Below, one piece after another: positions 1-64,000 of a stretch of DNA of 64,000 bases. This stretch comes from Hoplostethus atlanticus. Its lineage: Eukaryota; Chordata; Actinopteri; Trachichthyiformes; Trachichthyidae. A program made the translations under genes and the position numbers. How positions within the stretch are numbered: position 1 is the stretch's first letter; the number at the start of each line of letters is the position of its first letter. The notes beneath the pieces are model-generated. The model was given only the letters and a program-made list of their open reading frames with translations. It was not told where the DNA came from and did no database searches. The stretch covers positions 5,758,001-5,822,000 of the forward strand of contig JAXDDX010000007.1 of NCBI GenBank assembly GCA_034670405.1. The letters run 5' to 3'.

Positions 1-2153
1 CGAAAATACTCAAGAGTGCATCACAGTAACAAGGGTAATCACACATGGACAGTGGTGAACAGCAGAAAACATCTCCATTCCTCTGGTTAATTTCACACAG
101 GTGGACCAGGTGTGGTTTACAAACTGCACTTTCCTGGTTGTGACAGGAGGGTGCTGTGGGAGTAGTGGGAGACCTAGCTGACTATATGCCAAGTGTTGCT
201 ATTTGGCTATTGACAACATCGAACAGAAACACAGAGTTTAGACAGAAACTCAAACAAGCTGTGCTTGAAAACCAATGAGATCACATTATATGAAACCCAT
301 CCAGGTCAAACAAACAAACAAAAAACCTGCATCGATATACGGGGCTGTGGGTCAGCTCCTGGCAGATTGAACACGTTCACTCTCTATTCCTATCTGAATG
401 GTGCTGGAGCAAAAAACAATACAACAGAAGTGTGACCTCAGTTTAATTCCTTTCAATTAAATGTAAACTTGGTAGCACTGTAGAACCCATGACACAGGTA
501 GCGTAATACCTCTGTGTGGGAGTGAAATAAACATTGCACTGATTAAATAAGAACATGAGCAGAAATCACAGCCATCTTCCTTTTCCTGATAAATGAAGGC
601 AGCTTTAGCAATTTTTTGGTGAGCTAAGAGCTGTGTTTACCCTGAAGGAATACACAGCTCATTAACTAACAGCCGGAGATCCTATTCTTTTATTTACAGC
701 CTAATAGATATTCACTGTCGCTAGTCAAGGGTTACATTCAATTGACCTAAACCCTGCATGTGGAATAATCCAGAAAGAGATTAAGGGGTGAATTTATCAC
801 TCATTCTCAGCCCTGGGAGAGACAAAGGGAGGGAGGGGAGTAGACACACACGTTCTTATACAAGCAGCACGCGCGTGCATGCACACACACTCACAGAAAC
901 TTGTGTGTGTGTGTTTGTTTGTCAGGAGCTCTTAGCCTGGCAAGCCCTTGTACCACAATCACTGTAGCTGGAGGGCCAATTTAGACATGATGAGGATTAG
1001 GGCATGTAGATGGGGATCAAATGAGTGAATAAAAGCTACCCTCTTTAATAACTATCTATCGCCGACCCTCTACGTCACATAGAGAAGCATATAAATGGCC
1101 ATTCAAAAACATAAAGAGCACTGCTTATTTTGTTAGAAATATGTAGACATGAATGTACAAAAAGCTGTTGTTCACTGTTGGTCATATACACATCAGGTTG
1201 AGGAGCTTATGTAAGGCCCTTCATATAAAAAGGTAAATATGCTATTACTTTGTACTACTTTTCACGGTACGCCTATAGTAATTTCAAGTGATAACATTTC
1301 TATTTAGAAATGTTTATTTAGAATGAAGATATTGCACAAACTGTACACAAACCTGTACTTTCCAGTAGGATGAAAATCCACAATATACTGTGCAAGTGAA
1401 CTACTTGTATTGTGTTGTAGTCACTGCGTGCAGGGCCACTGTTTAGCAGTTCAACAGCAGTGCTTACGGCCTGGGGCGTGTGCAGGGGCCAAAAGGGTTC
1501 GCTGGCACATATTAAAAAAAAAGGTTCTCCACACACAAACACACACACACAGGCACAAAGACAAAGACACACAAGCTCATAAAGACACACACAGACACAC
1601 ACAGACACACACACAGCCCTCCGGTCCTGATCAATACATGACAAGAGTAAATCTCCTCTGGACGTCAGGCAGTCCAATCAAAGGGCTCGGTGTTCTTATA
1701 GGGGATCACAGGAGCCAGGGGGAGACAAACAATGATGTGAATCCTCAACAACACAATGGCCCCACCAGCCTAGGGTTATGGGAATGGAGGAGCGGAGAGC
1801 TCAGAGTGCGAGGTGTATTTGTATGCATGTCTACATATGTGTGCTTTTACATGTGGCTTCAGTTTTTTTGTTATGTAAAGAATGCACCCATGCACGTGTA
1901 AGTGTGTATGTACATGCATGTGTAAGTGTGTGTATGTACATGCATGTGTATGCGTGTGTGTATGGGTGCATATTTAAAAAAAGCCAAATATGGTATACTC
2001 TTTGTGTGCATTAAGAAAAATCAGAGCTTGGAAAAGGAAGCTGAGGATGGAATCCCTCTTACCCACCTCAGATGCAAGCGAGCCATACATAAAGCCACTG
2101 GTTAGAAGTACTGGATAATAGCCACTAAACTGCATCCATATTCTGCTACTCGA

Positions 2154-2156
<3 letters not shown>

Positions 2157-2191
<35 letters not shown>
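2157..2191. repeat. (TG)17 microsatellite
   Basis: Uninterrupted TG dinucleotide run in the last intron of the window, 130 bp from an opposing CA tract. Confidence 0.97.
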
Positions 2192-2192
<1 letters not shown>

Positions 2193-2318
2193 AAATACAC
2201 TGCCACCACTATCTATCACTCCCAAGCCCTTTGCCACTTTGATAGGCAGGTGTCAGCTCAGCAGAGTTGATGGACAGTCTTTATCAGTCCCTGCCAGACA
2301 CACAAGCGCAAACGTGCA

Positions 2319-2382
2319 TGTACACACGCACACACTCACACACTCTCTCACACACTCTCACACACACACTCTCACTCTCACT

Positions 2383-2431
<49 letters not shown>
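2319..2431. repeat. CA/CTCA microsatellite
   Basis: CA repeat with CTCA interruptions that becomes a pure CA run over its last 45 bases. Confidence 0.97.
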
Positions 2432-2433
<2 letters not shown>

Positions 2434-2747
2434 CAAGGTGATGGATTAGGCCTAGACACAGACAACAGTGCCTATGCCCGCTGGGTATACAGTGCCCTAT
2501 ACCCCTTGTGCAGCCATTAATGTGTGCACGTATCTGACGCACACGCGTAAGCACACACATACACATACATTAAAATACATATATATTTATATGTATACAT
2601 ATATATACATATATTCACACACACACAATAATCCATATGTCATTATGGTTCATTATGTCCATGTAAGAATTTGCAGCCAGGATTTAGGATGAGTTTGACA
2701 ATGCAAACCCTGGTTTCATGGCCTTTGATCACTCTCTCCTCTAGTAC

Positions 2748-63004
<60,257 letters not shown>

Positions 63005-63011
63005 TGTAGCG

Positions 63012-63330
63012 CTGCAAAGTAAGCAAAACAACAAAAGACCTTACAGTTAGTTTAGAGCCCTTTATAATAGACTCTGGTTGTACTGACACGTTATCAACAG
63101 GTGTCAGGCCGTTCGCATTACAGCGGGAAATACAGTGTAAACGTGAAACTCGGAGGTGTCTTCAACACGGGCGGGGGAATTGGTTTTATATTTTCAAATT
63201 CGATATTTAACGTACATGGAAAGCTTGCTGTCTAGATGTCGCTGACACAGAATCACTCTAACACGGAGATGAGCTCCAGTGGAGTATACTGTCTTAGTCT
63301 TGGTCAAGGTGGAAACTGGACGTCTCTTAC
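63012..63330 (-). other. cntln: 5'UTR intron of cntln
   Basis: 319 nt between the donor AAACAG|GTAAGA and the acceptor TTTGCAG. The acceptor has a clear T-rich tract. Nothing else recognised. Confidence 0.6.
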
Positions 63331-63480
63331 CTGTTTAGACAGCTTGCTAGCCAGTCAGCTATCAACACCGTAACACCAATACAAGACAGTGCTACCGTAG
63401 CTAGCTAACGTTAGCCACCTAACATATAACGTTATTCACTCAATCTCTGAACTGTTGTTGACAACCTTCCGTGTTAAAAG
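63331..63480 (-). other. cntln: noncoding exon 1 of cntln (5' end undefined)
   Basis: On the minus strand AAACAG|GTAAGA at 63331/63330 is a near-perfect donor. It pairs with the pyrimidine-rich acceptor TTTGCAG just upstream of the ATG exon (boundary 63011/63012). Reading back from the ATG through this junction, the frame stays open without a Met until a TAG at 63405-63407. The exon is therefore untranslated and the ATG at 63004 is the first usable start. I cannot place the transcription start; the right-hand coordinate is nominal. Confidence 0.65.
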
Positions 63481-63559
63481 TCAATGGCATGGACATCGTC
63501 ATATCATATTTCAGCAGTAATATATTTTGTTATACACAGAGAAATACTTATTGCACATT

Positions 63560-63740
63560 TTCTACAAAACATAAACAAACTTTCTCAGTGAATAGCACCG
63601 TTGTCAATAGCTACCGAGAAGCTTTCCTCCTTTCAAACAAGCCCGCTGTTTTCCGTTTCTATTTCCCCCTGGCGTCGTCGTCTTTACGTCATTTCACGAC
63701 AGTCCCCTGTAATGTGCGGCATTACGTCTGTCCATAGAAT
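63560..63740 (-). promoter_or_regulatory. cntln: probable cntln promoter with CRE/ATF-like site
   Basis: This stretch lies immediately upstream of the inferred first exon and is richer in CpG than the introns. On the minus strand it contains TGACGTAA (63684-63691), a CREB/ATF-type element. There is no obvious TATA box at a fixed spacing. The assignment as promoter is inferred from position and composition only. Confidence 0.4.
63684..63691 (-). promoter_or_regulatory. CRE/ATF-like element TGACGTAA
   Basis: Exact TGACGTAA on the minus strand, about 350 bp upstream of the inferred exon 1 donor. It is a recognised CREB/ATF half-palindrome variant; occupancy is unknown. Confidence 0.35.
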
Positions 63741-64000
63741 ATAATGGCTGCTGTTAGAATAATGAAAGACAATCAAAGACCCTGCCGAAACAGTCTAATA
63801 ATTATAACATTTCATGTTTTTTTAATTTTGAAAAATCGAATATATCATTTATGTTGAATTAAACTGAACTAATTTGATATTTACTGATTTCGATCCAAAG
63901 TTCTCATTAACTTACCCCAAGATGTGTTAAACTTGTTAATCACAGGACAAATATTACTTAAGTAGTGCCAAATGGACCAGGGGAAAAAGGTTTGCAGACC

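Larger units (their letters stand above)
1..2747 (-). other. intron downstream of C24 (partial)
   Basis: No exon recognised. It holds a CA-rich tract (1535-1616), a TG/CATG tract (1895-1965), (TG)17 at 2157-2191, a CA/CTCA tract (2319-2431) and an AT-rich ATATATAC block (2565-2620). The rest is unremarkable single-copy DNA. Confidence 0.8.

Noticed and set aside
1..2700. Remaining C-terminal exons of cntln
   Set aside because: I searched for the expected Arg/Lys-rich and LEEIL-type coil on the minus strand and found none; the long open frames here are microsatellite translations.

Overview
The window is vertebrate nuclear DNA, almost certainly from a ray-finned (teleost) fish. The signs are small exons with GT-AG junctions spread over 60 kb, very dense CA/TG and GA/CT microsatellites, tRNA-derived SINEs of teleost type, and LINE 3' tails ending in AATAAA-like motifs followed by short repeats. 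I see no prokaryotic operon, no CRISPR array and no second protein gene.

One gene fills the window. It lies on the minus strand and encodes a long coiled-coil protein that I identify as centlein (cntln), a centriole/centrosome linker protein. I traced 24 coding exons (C1-C24) by matching reading frame, splice phase and family similarity. They run from the start codon at 63004 down to 2748 and join into 3501 nt, an unbroken frame of 1167 codons. An untranslated first exon with a strong donor at 63331 precedes them, with an in-frame stop upstream of the ATG. The last C-terminal part (about 100 residues in mammalian centlein) is not seen and should lie beyond position 1. Similarity to centlein rests on my recall of the family and was not computed.

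Layout from right to left: 63331-63740 first exon and promoter; 63004-57058 N-terminal coil, the best conserved part (C1-C3); 53629-47059 coil exons ending in a Gln-rich stretch (C4-C8); 40259-29849 variable linker, RSRSLSP motif and conserved QLRQENSDAVWNELAYFKR block (C9-C12); 22128-17832 central coil and basic KVKFK region (C13-C15); 14166-12604 small variable exons including a 47-nt microexon (C16-C18); 12350-2748 C-terminal coil (C19-C24). The largest introns (7.7 kb after C12, 6.8 kb after C8) hold microsatellites, transposon remnants and unexplained single-copy DNA.

The most unusual signal is the way microsatellites sit on splice sites. Exon C7 lies between about 58 UG units ending 9 nt before its acceptor and 19 AC units starting at intron base +3. 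These tracts are mutually complementary in the RNA. Other exons use CU, UCUG or UG repeats as their polypyrimidine tract.
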